DNA of 64,000 nucleotides from assembly GCA_965205235.1 (NCBI GenBank), contig CBDBGD010000002.1:240157-304156 (forward strand), given 5' to 3'. Each line of letters begins with the position of its first letter. Within the stretch, counting starts at the first letter, position 1. The stretch comes from CBDBGD01 sp965205235 (GTDB lineage Bacteria; Chloroflexota; Dehalococcoidia; Lucifugimonadales; UBA1127). Positions 8,458 through 17,196 of the stretch are shown in pieces. Below the pieces are notes generated by a model that ran no database searches, was not told where the DNA came from, and was given only the letters and a program-made list of their open reading frames with translations. The translations under genes and the position numbers were made by a program.

Positions 8458-8527
8458 CGCCCATGGGCCGCGGCACGCGTCGCCCTTCCCGTCCGCGGGA
8501 GCACATTCCACACCTGGAGGAGATGCC

Positions 8528-10816
8528 GTGACCGAATGGTTGGCCCGGTTCAGCGCCCGCAAGGCCAAGCTGGTCCTGGCGGTGTGGGCCGCGCTGGTAC
8601 TGATCGGCGGTGCACTGGCCGTGGACGGCGAGATGGGGCCGGGCATCGAGTTCGCGGACGTGCTCGACAGGGCGACGACGACGGAGCTGGTGCTGAGCGG
8701 CGGCGCGGAGTCTCGCCAGGCGGAGGACCTGCTGGAGGAGCGGCTCCGCGGCCCGCAGCAGCTGACCGAGATCGTCATCGTGCAGTCGGAGACGCTCACG
8801 GTGCAGGACCCGGCGTTCCAGGCAAAGGTGGAGGAGGTGTACGCCGACGTGGGGGCCCTGGGCACCGAGGTGGTCACACCCGGGCCCAACGTCTACAACG
8901 CCACCAACCCGCTGGTCCGGGGGGGTCTTGTATCCCAGGACCTCAAGACCACCATCATGCCCATGCAGATGACGGGCGACTTTGAGGAGGCCGTCGACAA
9001 CGTCGAGCACGTGGTGGAGGTGGTGGAGCACGCGAACCAGGAGGACGGCTTCCGCGTGCTCATCGTCGGGGAAGCGAGCGTCTCGCACGAGCAGAACGAG
9101 CTGTCGGAACGGGACCTGCAGCAGGGCGAGCGCGTGGGCATCCCGGTGGCGCTGCTCATCCTGGTGGTGCTGTTCGGGACGGTGGTCGCGGTGCTGATGC
9201 CCATCGGCCTGTCGCTGGTGTGCATCATCGTGGCGATGGGGATCGCTGCGGTCATCGGGCAGTTCTTCGACCTGGTCTTCTTCGTGACACTGATGATCGT
9301 GATGATCGGCCTGGCGGTGGGCATCGACTACTCGCTGCTGATCATCTCCCGGTACCGGGACGAGACGGCCCGCGGGCTGAGCAAGTACGAGGCCATCGCA
9401 CGGGCAGGGGCGACGGCGGGGCGAACGGTGCTGTTCAGCGGGCTGACGGTGGTAATCGCGCTGTGCGGCATCCTCATCGTGCCGTTCTCCTTCTTCCAGT
9501 CGCTGGGCCTGGGGGCTATCCTGGTGGTACTGGTGGCGCTGGCGGGCACGCTCACCTTCCTGCCGGCCAGCCTTGCGGTGCTGGGGGACAAGATAGACCG
9601 GCTGCCCATCCCGATCTTCGGAAGGAAGCGGGGCCAGGCCACCGAGTCGTCGGACAGCTCCAAGGGCGGATTCTGGGACCGGGTGACCCACACCGTGATG
9701 CGCTACCCGGTGGTCAGCATCATCGCCGTCAGCGCACCGATGATCGTCATCATCCTGTTCTACTTCCAGTGGCCCGGAATCAAGACCGGCCTCAACGGGG
9801 TGGACGTCTTCCCCGAAGGGGCGGAGACCCGGGAGGCCTTCTTCGTCATCGAGGAGGCGTTCCCGTTCGGGTTCGGCGCGGTGACGCCGACCGAGATCGT
9901 CATCGACGGCAACATCGGCAGCCCCGACGTGCAGGCGGCGACGGGGAAGCTGCAGACGTCCCTGGCCGAGCACCCGGCAGGCCTGACGGTGGTGCCGCTG
10001 CCGGAGGTCAACGAGGCCGGGGACCTGGCGCTGCTGACCGTGCTCATTCCGGGCGAGACGCGCCGCCAGGAGACGGTGGACGTCATCACCACCATCCGCG
10101 AGGAGTACATACCCGCGGCCTTCGCCGGGGTGGACGCGAGGGTGCTGGTGGGCGGGGACAGCGCCGTGGTGGCGGACGTGTTCGACATCGTGGCGCGGTA
10201 CACCATCCCCGTGTTCGCCTTCGTCCTGGGCTTCAGCTTCCTGGTGCTGATGCTGGTCTTCCGGTCCATCGTCATCCCGATCAAGGCCGTCTTCATGAAC
10301 CTGCTGTCGGTGGGGACGGCCTACGGGCTGATGGTGCTGGTGTTCCAGAAGGGGATAGGCGCCGGCCTACTGGGGTTCCAGCAGGCGGAGGTCATAGACG
10401 TCTGGATACCGCTGTTCCTGTTCTCGATCCTGTTCGGGCTGTCCATGGACTACCACGTGTTCCTGCTGAGCCGCATCCGAGAGCGGTACGACCAGACGGG
10501 GAACAACGCGGAGGCGGTGGCCTACGGCCTGCGGTCGACGGCGGGGATCATCACGGGCGCGGCGCTGATCATGGTGGCGGTGTTCGGGGCGTTCGCGTCG
10601 GGCGAGACGATCATCAACCAGCAGGTGGGGTTCGGCCTGTCGGTGGCCATCCTGCTGGACGCGACGCTGGTGCGGTCGATACTGGTGCCGGCGAGCATGG
10701 AAGTGCTGGGCAAGCGGAACTGGTACCTGCCATCCTGGCTGCGCTGGCTGCCGGACCTGCGGGTGGAGGCGGAGGAGGACGAGGGCCACGGCGCGACGGC
10801 GACGGGGTCGTCCTAG
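8528..10816 (+). CDS. MMPL/RND-family transporter
   Basis: A 762-residue membrane transporter of the MMPL branch of the RND superfamily. These proteins export lipids, hopanoids or drugs using the proton gradient. It has the duplicated layout: one N-terminal helix, an extracytoplasmic domain (about residues 30-200), a block of membrane helices, then a second copy. The functional loops GLAVGIDYSLLIISRYRDE (about residue 257) and GLSMDYHVFLLSRIRERY (about 637) occupy equivalent places in each half, with the proton-relay Asp in each. The GTG at 8528 has a GGAGGAG RBS. It lies 70 nt after the oxygenase gene in the same direction and may be co-transcribed. Cargo is unknown. Confidence 0.88.
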   Translation: MTEWLARFSARKAKLVLAVWAALVLIGGALAVDGEMGPGIEFADVLDRATTTELVLSGGAESRQAEDLLEERLRGPQQLTEIVIVQSETLTVQDPAFQAKVEEVYADVGALGTEVVTPGPNVYNATNPLVRGGLVSQDLKTTIMPMQMTGDFEEAVDNVEHVVEVVEHANQEDGFRVLIVGEASVSHEQNELSERDLQQGERVGIPVALLILVVLFGTVVAVLMPIGLSLVCIIVAMGIAAVIGQFFDLVFFVTLMIVMIGLAVGIDYSLLIISRYRDETARGLSKYEAIARAGATAGRTVLFSGLTVVIALCGILIVPFSFFQSLGLGAILVVLVALAGTLTFLPASLAVLGDKIDRLPIPIFGRKRGQATESSDSSKGGFWDRVTHTVMRYPVVSIIAVSAPMIVIILFYFQWPGIKTGLNGVDVFPEGAETREAFFVIEEAFPFGFGAVTPTEIVIDGNIGSPDVQAATGKLQTSLAEHPAGLTVVPLPEVNEAGDLALLTVLIPGETRRQETVDVITTIREEYIPAAFAGVDARVLVGGDSAVVADVFDIVARYTIPVFAFVLGFSFLVLMLVFRSIVIPIKAVFMNLLSVGTAYGLMVLVFQKGIGAGLLGFQQAEVIDVWIPLFLFSILFGLSMDYHVFLLSRIRERYDQTGNNAEAVAYGLRSTAGIITGAALIMVAVFGAFASGETIINQQVGFGLSVAILLDATLVRSILVPASMEVLGKRNWYLPSWLRWLPDLRVEAEEDEGHGATATGSS

Positions 10817-10843
10817 CCCTCACCCGCCGGCCGCGTGGCTCAT

Positions 10844-10868
10844 GGTTCGACAAGCTCACCACGAGCGG
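10844..10868 (+). repeat. third copy of the dispersed TTCGACAAGCTCACC repeat
   Basis: The motif GGTTCGACAAGCTCACCACG here matches the repeats at 3632 and 3718 apart from a few substitutions. It lies just past the transporter stop. Confidence 0.6.
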
Positions 10869-10971
10869 ACCGACGAGCAAGGGGCGCCCCTACACCTCCC
10901 GACAGGGGGCGAGGTCCCTGCCTCCGCAGGAACGACGAGAAGGGGAGTGTGCCGCTCACCTGCCGCAACCC

Positions 10972-10999
10972 GTAGGGGCGGTTCGCGAACCGCCCCTAC
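10972..10999. repeat. 28-nt perfect palindrome between convergent genes
   Basis: GTAGGGGCGGTTCG is followed immediately by its exact reverse complement. The hairpin lies between the ends of two convergent genes and could act as a bidirectional terminator or a mobile palindromic repeat. No T-run follows on either strand. Confidence 0.65.
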
Positions 11000-11011
11000 A
11001 CGACCCTTCAG

Positions 11012-12166
11012 CTAGCCGATGAGCCGGGGCCCGTAGAGCTCCACCGCGTTGTCCCAGAGGATTTTCTTCTTGGCGTCCTCCGAGATGGGGTGCGCGTCGA
11101 AGTCCGGCAGGGCTGTCTCGGGGTTGGGCGCGTCGGGGTGGGGATAGTCCGTGTTCCAGACGATGTGCTCCCCGCCGTTGGTCGCGTCCACCGCATATTG
11201 CAGCGCCCGCTCATCGCCGTCGCAGGCCACGTATATCTGGCGGTAGTAGTACTCGGACGGCGTCAGGGGCAGGGGGTCTGCGTTGAAGAACATGCTGTTG
11301 CGCCCGTGGGCGTGGTCGTCCATGCGGCCGAGCCAGAAGGGGAGCCAGCCGGCGTTGGACTCGAGGACAGCCAGGCGGAGGGTGGGGAAGCGCTCCAGGA
11401 TGCCGGCGAAGATGAAGTGGCCCATGGTGGTCATGTTGTCGAGCGGGAAGCCCAGGGCGTGGTCGAGGCCCGCGAGGGCGCCCGGCACGCCGTAGTCGTG
11501 GCCTAGGTCGCGGAAGGGCTGGGTGCGGCGCTGGCGGTACTCGCCGTGGGCGGAGACGGGGAAGTCGAGGTCGACCGCGAGCTGCCACAGGGCATCGTAC
11601 TCGGGGTCGTGAATCCACTTGCCCTCGGGCAGCAAGGGGTTGCGGACCGAGACGGCGCCGAGCTCTTCGACCGCGCGGCGGGCCTCCGTGACGATGTCCT
11701 CGATGTTGGCGCCGGGGAGGACGGCGGTGAACTTGAGGCGCTTGGGGTCCTCCGAGCAGTAGTCGTGACACCAGTTGTGGTAGGCGCGGGACATGGCGGC
11801 GCCAATGCCGGCGTCCTTGAGGGCGGCCCGCATGACGAAGTTGCCGTTGTTGCCGGTGGGCAGGCACACCTGGATGTCCCAGCCGAACTTGTCCATGTCT
11901 TGCAGGCGGATGTTGGGGCCCCACCACTGGCGGAAGGCCTCGCCGTACTTCTCCTCCAGGCCGGTCCAGATGTGGGGCGACGGGGGCTCAGGAATCTTGC
12001 CCTTGGGCAGGACGACGCCGTCCGGCTCGTAGACCATGTTGAGGCCGTCCATGAAGGCGACCCTGGGGACCCTGTCCTGGTACGCGGACTCGACGTAGCG
12101 CTCCCAGAGGTACTCCGGCTCGTGCATGTGCGCGTCGGCGTCGATGACCTTCATGCCCTTCCACAT
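11012..12166 (-). CDS. amidohydrolase-2 family metal-dependent hydrolase/decarboxylase
   Basis: A 384-residue TIM-barrel protein of the amidohydrolase-2 family, which includes ACMS decarboxylase and other ring-cleavage product hydrolases and decarboxylases. The metal-binding HxH is at residues 13 and 15 (DADAHMHEP), further His residues lie in FPVSAHGEYR and LDHALGF, and the late Asp is in IVWNTDYPHPD. All ligands of an active enzyme therefore appear present. The ATG at 12166 has an AGGAGG RBS. It is closely similar in layout to the gene at 57298 (same HEP and NTDY blocks), so the two are paralogs. Substrate is unknown; degradation of an aromatic-derived carboxylate is a reasonable guess. Confidence 0.85.
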   Translation of the reverse strand: MWKGMKVIDADAHMHEPEYLWERYVESAYQDRVPRVAFMDGLNMVYEPDGVVLPKGKIPEPPSPHIWTGLEEKYGEAFRQWWGPNIRLQDMDKFGWDIQVCLPTGNNGNFVMRAALKDAGIGAAMSRAYHNWCHDYCSEDPKRLKFTAVLPGANIEDIVTEARRAVEELGAVSVRNPLLPEGKWIHDPEYDALWQLAVDLDFPVSAHGEYRQRRTQPFRDLGHDYGVPGALAGLDHALGFPLDNMTTMGHFIFAGILERFPTLRLAVLESNAGWLPFWLGRMDDHAHGRNSMFFNADPLPLTPSEYYYRQIYVACDGDERALQYAVDATNGGEHIVWNTDYPHPDAPNPETALPDFDAHPISEDAKKKILWDNAVELYGPRLIG

Positions 12167-12199
12167 AGCGCCCTCCTCCTGCGACGGGTCTGTGCCCTG

Positions 12200-12229
12200 T
12201 ACATACCCCCGCCGTGCAGGCGTTGTCAA
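12200..12229 (-). promoter_or_regulatory. promoter of the amidohydrolase gene
   Basis: On the minus strand, TTGACA (12229-12224) and TATGTA (12205-12200) are separated by 18 nt, about 35 bases before the start codon at 12166. Confidence 0.65.
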
Positions 12230-12396
12230 GGGTGCGCGGCGGCTTCGCGGCGCAGCGGACGCGGGCAGCGACGTGAGAAGGTGTGAGAAGTGAACCGGCA
12301 CCAACTACGGAGGAGGCGTGAGGAATTATGAGGAGGCAGTTCGACGCCAACTAGACGCAGCAACGCGAGGGGGGCATAATAGGCCCGAAATCTCAA

Positions 12397-13812
12397 ATGG
12401 GGTTGATGCCTGTGTTTATGAGTCGCAGACGCAACATTGTGATGGCAGTCGCAGCGTTTCTGACGGCCGGCTTCCTCCTCGCCAGGCCGACGGTGGCCTA
12501 TGCCCAGGGGGTCGACATGGAGACGCAGTTCGTGCTGAACACGTTTGCGTTTCTGGTCTGGGGCGTGCTGATCATGTGGATGTGCGCCGGGTTCACGATG
12601 CTGGAGTCCGGCTCTGTGCGCACCAAGAACGCCTCCATGATCTGCCTCAAGAATATCGGTCTGTACTCCATCGCCGGGCTGGCCTACTTCGTCTTCGGCT
12701 ACACGATCATGTACGGCGACAGCAGCCTTGGGGGCATCATCGGCAAGCCGGGGTTCCTGTACGGGTCGTCGGCGGACGAGCTGGCGCTGATGGACGGCGT
12801 GGCGAGCGCGGCGGCGGGTGTGGCGGAGCTGGGATACTCCACGATGTCCGACTGGTTCTTCCAGATGGTCTTCGTGGCGACAACGGCCTCCATCGTGTCG
12901 GGCGCGATCGCCGAGCGCGTGAAGCTGTGGGTCTTCTTCCTGTTCGTGCTGGTCCTGACCGCGCTCCTCTACCCGATCGTGGGCGCGTGGACGTGGGGCG
13001 AGGGATGGCTGTACGACCTGGGGTTCCAGGACTTCGCCGGCTCCACCATCGTGCACAGCACGGGAGGCTGGGCGGCGTTGGCGGGCCTGCTGGTTGTCGG
13101 GCCACGGCTGGGCAAGTACCGCCGCGACGGCAGCGTGCGGCCAACGCCGCCCTCCAACGTGCTGGTGGTGACGCTGGGCGTGTTCATCCTGTGGATGGGC
13201 TGGTTCGGCTTCAACGGCGGGTCGCAACTGGCCCTGGGGAGCTCCCTGGATGCGGTCGCCATGAGCATCGTGCTGGTGAACACCAACCTGGCGGCCGCGG
13301 CGGGCGTTATAGCCGCCCTGGCCGTGTCCCGGCCACTGCTGGGCCGGACGGACCTCTTTGCCGGGCTGAACGGCGCCATTGCCGGGCTGGTCTCCATCAC
13401 GGCCGGCCCCGACATCGCAGAGTCGGTTATCGGCATCCCGGCGCACCTGTGGGCGATCATCATCGGCGCCATCGGCGGCCTGATCTGCACGGCGGGGCTC
13501 AAGTTCCTGGAGCAGATCAAGGTGGACGACGTTGTGGGCGCGGTCCCTGCGCACCTCTTCGCCGGCATCTGGGGGACGCTGGCTGCATGCATCGCCGTGG
13601 AGGACGCGCAGTTCCACATCCAGCTGCTGGGCATCGTGTCCATCGGGGCCTTTGTGTTCGGGACGACGTGGCTGCTCTGGTGGGGCCTGGACAAGACACT
13701 GGGCACCCGGGTGCCGCCGGACGTGGAGCGGCTGGGGCAGGACGTCACGGAGCTGAAGCTGGAGGCGTACCCCGAGTTCGTGCTGATGCCGGAAGAGTTC
13801 GACGAGGACTAG
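12397..13812 (+). CDS. amt: ammonium transporter (Amt)
   Basis: A channel-type ammonium transporter. The protein (471 residues from the first ATG) has an N-terminal hydrophobic segment that looks like a signal peptide ending near VAYAQ, then eleven membrane helices. Family segments include GFTMLESGSVRTKN, the FAGSTIVHSTGGWAAL pore histidine region and GWFGFNGGS. The pore His pair is seen in IVHST and in PAHLFAG near the C-terminus. The start is uncertain: ATGs at 12397, 12406 and 12418 are all possible and none has a strong RBS. No glnK-like gene adjoins, so PII regulation cannot be read from context. Confidence 0.92.
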   Translation: MGLMPVFMSRRRNIVMAVAAFLTAGFLLARPTVAYAQGVDMETQFVLNTFAFLVWGVLIMWMCAGFTMLESGSVRTKNASMICLKNIGLYSIAGLAYFVFGYTIMYGDSSLGGIIGKPGFLYGSSADELALMDGVASAAAGVAELGYSTMSDWFFQMVFVATTASIVSGAIAERVKLWVFFLFVLVLTALLYPIVGAWTWGEGWLYDLGFQDFAGSTIVHSTGGWAALAGLLVVGPRLGKYRRDGSVRPTPPSNVLVVTLGVFILWMGWFGFNGGSQLALGSSLDAVAMSIVLVNTNLAAAAGVIAALAVSRPLLGRTDLFAGLNGAIAGLVSITAGPDIAESVIGIPAHLWAIIIGAIGGLICTAGLKFLEQIKVDDVVGAVPAHLFAGIWGTLAACIAVEDAQFHIQLLGIVSIGAFVFGTTWLLWWGLDKTLGTRVPPDVERLGQDVTELKLEAYPEFVLMPEEFDED

Positions 13813-13851
13813 CCGGCGCGTCGAGAGGCGTGCGAACGGGACGGGCCGCGG

Positions 13852-14451
13852 CTAGCTCAGGCTGAAGGGCGGGTACCGGTCCGTCCAGCCGAACAGCCAC
13901 GCGTTGCTCCGGTAGGACCAGCGCTGGACGCCGACCACGAGATCGAACAGGCCGCGTGGGTACCTGCCGGTTATGAGCACGGCCCAGTAGCCGATGTATA
14001 CGACCGCGAAGGAGACCAAGCCCAGCAGGTACAGGATGATGAGGTGGGGGAGCAGAAGAAAGAACTTGATGAAGATCACCCCCAGCAGGGCCAACAGCCG
14101 CGACGAGAAGTCCGGATAGTCCACGCCTAGCCTGACAGGGAACTCCTCCGTGCCCAGGGAGAAGGGGGGATACTTGTCGGTCAGGCCGTTCATCCACGAG
14201 TCGGTCCTAGTGGACCAGCGCTGGACGCCGACGGTGAAGGTGAAGAGGCCCCGGGGATAGCTGCCGGTGACGAGCACCACCACGTACGCCACGTAGTAGA
14301 CGATGAAGGCGATAATGCCCAGGAAGAAGAGCGCTACGATGTGCGGGAGCAGCAGAAGCCCCTTGAGCCAGAAGAGGGCTCCCAAGAGCGCCAGCCACCT
14401 GGAGGGAGACTCGGGATACTCAGCATCGAACCGAACGGGGTAATCGCCCAT
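13852..14451 (-). CDS. membrane protein with two DUF4389 repeats
   Basis: This 199-residue protein is an internal duplication. Residues 4-97 and 104-198 each begin with FPVR or YPVR and xxYP, continue with a hydrophobic hairpin, then TGSYPRGLF or TGRYPRGLF, VGVQRW and end in YPPFSL. That pattern is the DUF4389 domain. There are about four transmembrane helices. The function of the family is not known. A second DUF4389 gene lies at 37874. It is transcribed towards amt and stands alone. Confidence 0.85.
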   Translation of the reverse strand: MGDYPVRFDAEYPESPSRWLALLGALFWLKGLLLLPHIVALFFLGIIAFIVYYVAYVVVLVTGSYPRGLFTFTVGVQRWSTRTDSWMNGLTDKYPPFSLGTEEFPVRLGVDYPDFSSRLLALLGVIFIKFFLLLPHLIILYLLGLVSFAVVYIGYWAVLITGRYPRGLFDLVVGVQRWSYRSNAWLFGWTDRYPPFSLS

Positions 14452-14585
14452 ACTGCTCCTCCTCGCTCAATGTCGCTCGCCCAGAAGCGCTGCCGCCCTC
14501 CAGGGAGTACACCCGCGAGACTGGTTGCGGGACCGCTCACGGTCGGCGCGCATGTACCTTCGACAGTTTACCACCGCGATACGTA

Positions 14586-14615
14586 TTGCGCCGCGACTCG
14601 CACAAGGGATAGAAT
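14586..14615 (+). promoter_or_regulatory. promoter of the aap amino-acid transporter operon
   Basis: TTGCGC (14586-14591) and TAGAAT (14610-14615) are spaced by 18 nt, about 65 bases ahead of the aapJ start. Confidence 0.5.
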
Positions 14616-14682
14616 ACCGGCGTTTGCAGAGTGCGGCGTTCGCGTGTGGGCGGCGTACAAAGTCGAATGAAGGAGCAGGGGA

Positions 14683-15810
14683 ATGAAGCGATTCAAGTGG
14701 ACCCTGATGACGGTCGTGCTGGCGATCAGCGTCTTGGCTGTTGTCGGTTGTGAGAACGGTGACGAGGCCGATACGGACACCACAACCGATTCGATGGCCG
14801 AGACGAACGGCCAAGCGATGGAGAGTAGCTCTCGATTGGATGCGGTGAAGGAGCGGGGCACGGTCATCTGCGCCAGCCGAAACGACGTGCCAGGCTACGG
14901 ATCCCTGGACGACGACGGCAACAACGTGGGGTTCGACATCGACCTGTGCCGCGCGCTGGCAGCCGCAGTCCTGGGCGACCCCAACGCCATCGAGATTCGC
15001 CTGATCAGCGCCGCCGAGCGTGGGCCCACGATCCAGTCCGGCGAAGTTGACATGCTGGTCCGCACCGTCACATGGACCACTTCCCGAGACTCCCAGTGGG
15101 GCAACTACGCCCAGACGATGTTCTACGACGGACAGGGCTTCATGGTCCGGAAGGACCTGGGCATCTCCAGCGCCCTGGAGCTGCAAGACGCCAGCGTCTG
15201 CGTGACCCAGGGCACGACGACGGAGCTGAACCTGCAGGACTTCTCAAACCAGAACGGGCTGAACATCAACCCGGTGACGTTTGAGGACACGGACGCTGTG
15301 GTTGCCGCCTACGAGGCTCAGCAGTGCGACGCCTTCACGAACGACCGGTCACAGCTTGCGGCCCTGGGCACGGCGCTGCAGAACCGGGACGACCACACGA
15401 TCCTGCCGGAGACGATCTCCGAGGAGCCGCTGGGCCCCGTGGTGCCGCATGGCGACGACCAGTGGTTCGACATCGTGAAGACGGTGATGGGCATCCTGAT
15501 CTACGCGGAGGCGTACAGCGTTGGCCAGGCCAGCGTGCCGACGGCAGCAACCGGCGATACGAAGGTGGACCGGCTGTTCGGGCTGCCGGGGACTGAGAAC
15601 GCCTTCGGCCAGGAGAGCCTGGGCCTGTCGAACACGGTTGGGCAGGACGTGATCAGGGCCGTGGGCAACTACGGCGAGATCTACAACCGCAACCTTGGCC
15701 CGGAGGGAGTCAACCTGCCGCGAGAGAACGGCCGCAACGCCCTCTGGAACGAGGCCCCGTGCCAGGACTGCCCCAAGGGCGGCCAGATCTACTCGGCGCC
15801 GTTGCGGTAA
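14683..15810 (+). CDS. aapJ: general L-amino acid ABC transporter, binding lipoprotein
   Basis: The solute-binding subunit of a broad amino-acid importer of the Aap type. The signal peptide ends in LAVVGC with the lipidated Cys at 23, followed by a Thr/Asp-rich linker. The binding domain begins with RLDAVKERGTVICAS and contains GFDIDLCRALAAAV and the long C-terminal extension (WFDIVKTVMGILIYAEAY) that marks AapJ rather than ordinary glutamine-binding proteins. The start at 14683 follows an AAGGAG RBS. A strong hairpin after the gene should raise its expression above that of the permeases. Confidence 0.93.
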   Translation: MKRFKWTLMTVVLAISVLAVVGCENGDEADTDTTTDSMAETNGQAMESSSRLDAVKERGTVICASRNDVPGYGSLDDDGNNVGFDIDLCRALAAAVLGDPNAIEIRLISAAERGPTIQSGEVDMLVRTVTWTTSRDSQWGNYAQTMFYDGQGFMVRKDLGISSALELQDASVCVTQGTTTELNLQDFSNQNGLNINPVTFEDTDAVVAAYEAQQCDAFTNDRSQLAALGTALQNRDDHTILPETISEEPLGPVVPHGDDQWFDIVKTVMGILIYAEAYSVGQASVPTAATGDTKVDRLFGLPGTENAFGQESLGLSNTVGQDVIRAVGNYGEIYNRNLGPEGVNLPRENGRNALWNEAPCQDCPKGGQIYSAPLR

Positions 15811-15854
15811 CACCCAGCACACGCTGAAGCTGCAAGCAGCTAACACTGCAAGAA

Positions 15855-15884
15855 GGAACGGCCGGCTCGTGAGCCGGCCGTTCC
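15855..15884 (+). terminator. hairpin between aapJ and aapQ
   Basis: GGAACGGCCGGCTC pairs perfectly over 14 bp with the sequence after a two-base centre. It is followed by CTTTGT, a weak U-tract. It probably terminates most aapJ transcripts or protects their 3' ends. Confidence 0.75.
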
Positions 15885-15972
15885 CTTTGTGCGCCGGAAC
15901 CCGCGCGCTGTACGCGCTGTGCTAGCCGGCGCATTGCACGCGGATTAGTGATAGAATCGGGCAGCGAGGGAG

Positions 15973-17193
15973 GTGCAGTCCGGGCAAGCGATGATGAAGA
16001 CGCTGGCCAACAGCCTCACCTACCAGGGCATCCCGGTCTGGCGACACGTGCAGGTCCTTCAGTGGGCCTCGCAGATCGTGTCCGCCATTGTGGTGGTGGT
16101 GCTGGTCCTGTGGTTCTTCGCCAACATCGGACGGGCGATCCAGGACCGGGACATCCCCTACGGCTTCGATTTCCTCTCGCGCGCCTACCAGACACCCATC
16201 GGGCAGCACTTCCTCCCCTACGAGTCGTCGGACACGTTCCTCTACGCGCTGGGCGTTGCAGCCACCAACACCTTCATCGTCGCCGTGGTGGGCATCGTTC
16301 TGGCCATCGCGCTGGGGATTATGGTCGGCGTCATGCGGCTGTCCCGCAACTGGCTGGTGTCGAAGATTGCCACGGTGTACGTGGAGTTCTTCCGCAACGT
16401 GCCGCTGCTGGTGCAGCTCTTCTTCTGGTTCTACATCTTCCTGGCCCTCCCGCAAATACGAGAGAGCTACATTTTCGCCGGGAGCATCTACGTCAACAAC
16501 AGCGGTGTCTCGGTGCCCTGGCCGACCGCGACCGGCGCCGGGACAGGCCTGTGGCTGGCGCTGGCAGCCCTGGGCGTCGCGGCGGGCGTGGTGATCCACC
16601 GGAGGCGCAGCGGCCGAGAGACCGCGACGGGGCAGTCGTCCTCGCCGCTGCTCTACGGCGTGGGCGCGTTCGCGCTGGCGGCGGTCCTAGGGTGGGGTGT
16701 GGCGTGGGCCGCATTCGGTGAGTTGCCGCTGGGCATTTCCGAGCCCGTACAGGAGGGGACGTTCCTGCGCATATCCGGCGGCTTCACGGCGAGCGCGGGC
16801 CTGCTGGCCCTGCTGGTGGGGCTGGTCATCTACACGTCGTCCTTCATCGCCGAGATCGTGCGCGCGGGCATCCAGTCGGTGGGCCGAGGGCAGACGGAGG
16901 CGGGCCACGCCGTTGGCCTCTCATCGATGAACGTGCTGCGCCACGTGACCTTTCCCCAGGCCCTGCGGGTCATCATCCCGCCGCTGATCAGCCAGTGCCT
17001 CAACCTGACCAAGAACAGCAGCCTAGCGGGCGCCATAGGCTACTCCGACCTGACAAACGTTGCGAAGACGATGACGCAGACCGCACCCGCAGTGTCCATC
17101 TTCATCATCATCATGGCGGTGTACCTTGCGATGAGCCTGACGTGGTCGCTCATTGGCAATCTCTACAACCGGCGCATCCGGTTCGTGGGCTAG
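15973..17193 (+). CDS. aapQ: general L-amino acid ABC transporter permease
   Basis: First permease subunit of the Aap importer, 406 residues from the GTG at 15973. Starts at the adjacent ATGs 15991 and 15994 are equally possible. A conserved N-terminal region (QTPIGQHFLPYES) precedes the membrane domain. The domain is split by a roughly 90-residue insertion with extra helices, as in AapQ proteins. The cytoplasmic EAA-type coupling loop EAGHAVGLSSMNVLRHVTFPQA lies near residue 310. It pairs with AapM to form the channel and is driven by AapP. It ends three bases before aapM. Confidence 0.92.
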   Translation: MQSGQAMMKTLANSLTYQGIPVWRHVQVLQWASQIVSAIVVVVLVLWFFANIGRAIQDRDIPYGFDFLSRAYQTPIGQHFLPYESSDTFLYALGVAATNTFIVAVVGIVLAIALGIMVGVMRLSRNWLVSKIATVYVEFFRNVPLLVQLFFWFYIFLALPQIRESYIFAGSIYVNNSGVSVPWPTATGAGTGLWLALAALGVAAGVVIHRRRSGRETATGQSSSPLLYGVGAFALAAVLGWGVAWAAFGELPLGISEPVQEGTFLRISGGFTASAGLLALLVGLVIYTSSFIAEIVRAGIQSVGRGQTEAGHAVGLSSMNVLRHVTFPQALRVIIPPLISQCLNLTKNSSLAGAIGYSDLTNVAKTMTQTAPAVSIFIIIMAVYLAMSLTWSLIGNLYNRRIRFVG

Positions 17194-17196
17194 AGC

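Noticed and set aside
8363..9973. 536-residue minus-strand frame
   Set aside because: Antisense shadow of the MMPL transporter, with an unnatural His/Gln/Asp/Arg composition.
12318..13865. 515-residue frame overlapping amt
   Set aside because: Out-of-frame shadow of the ammonium transporter, rich in Arg and Gly with no motif.
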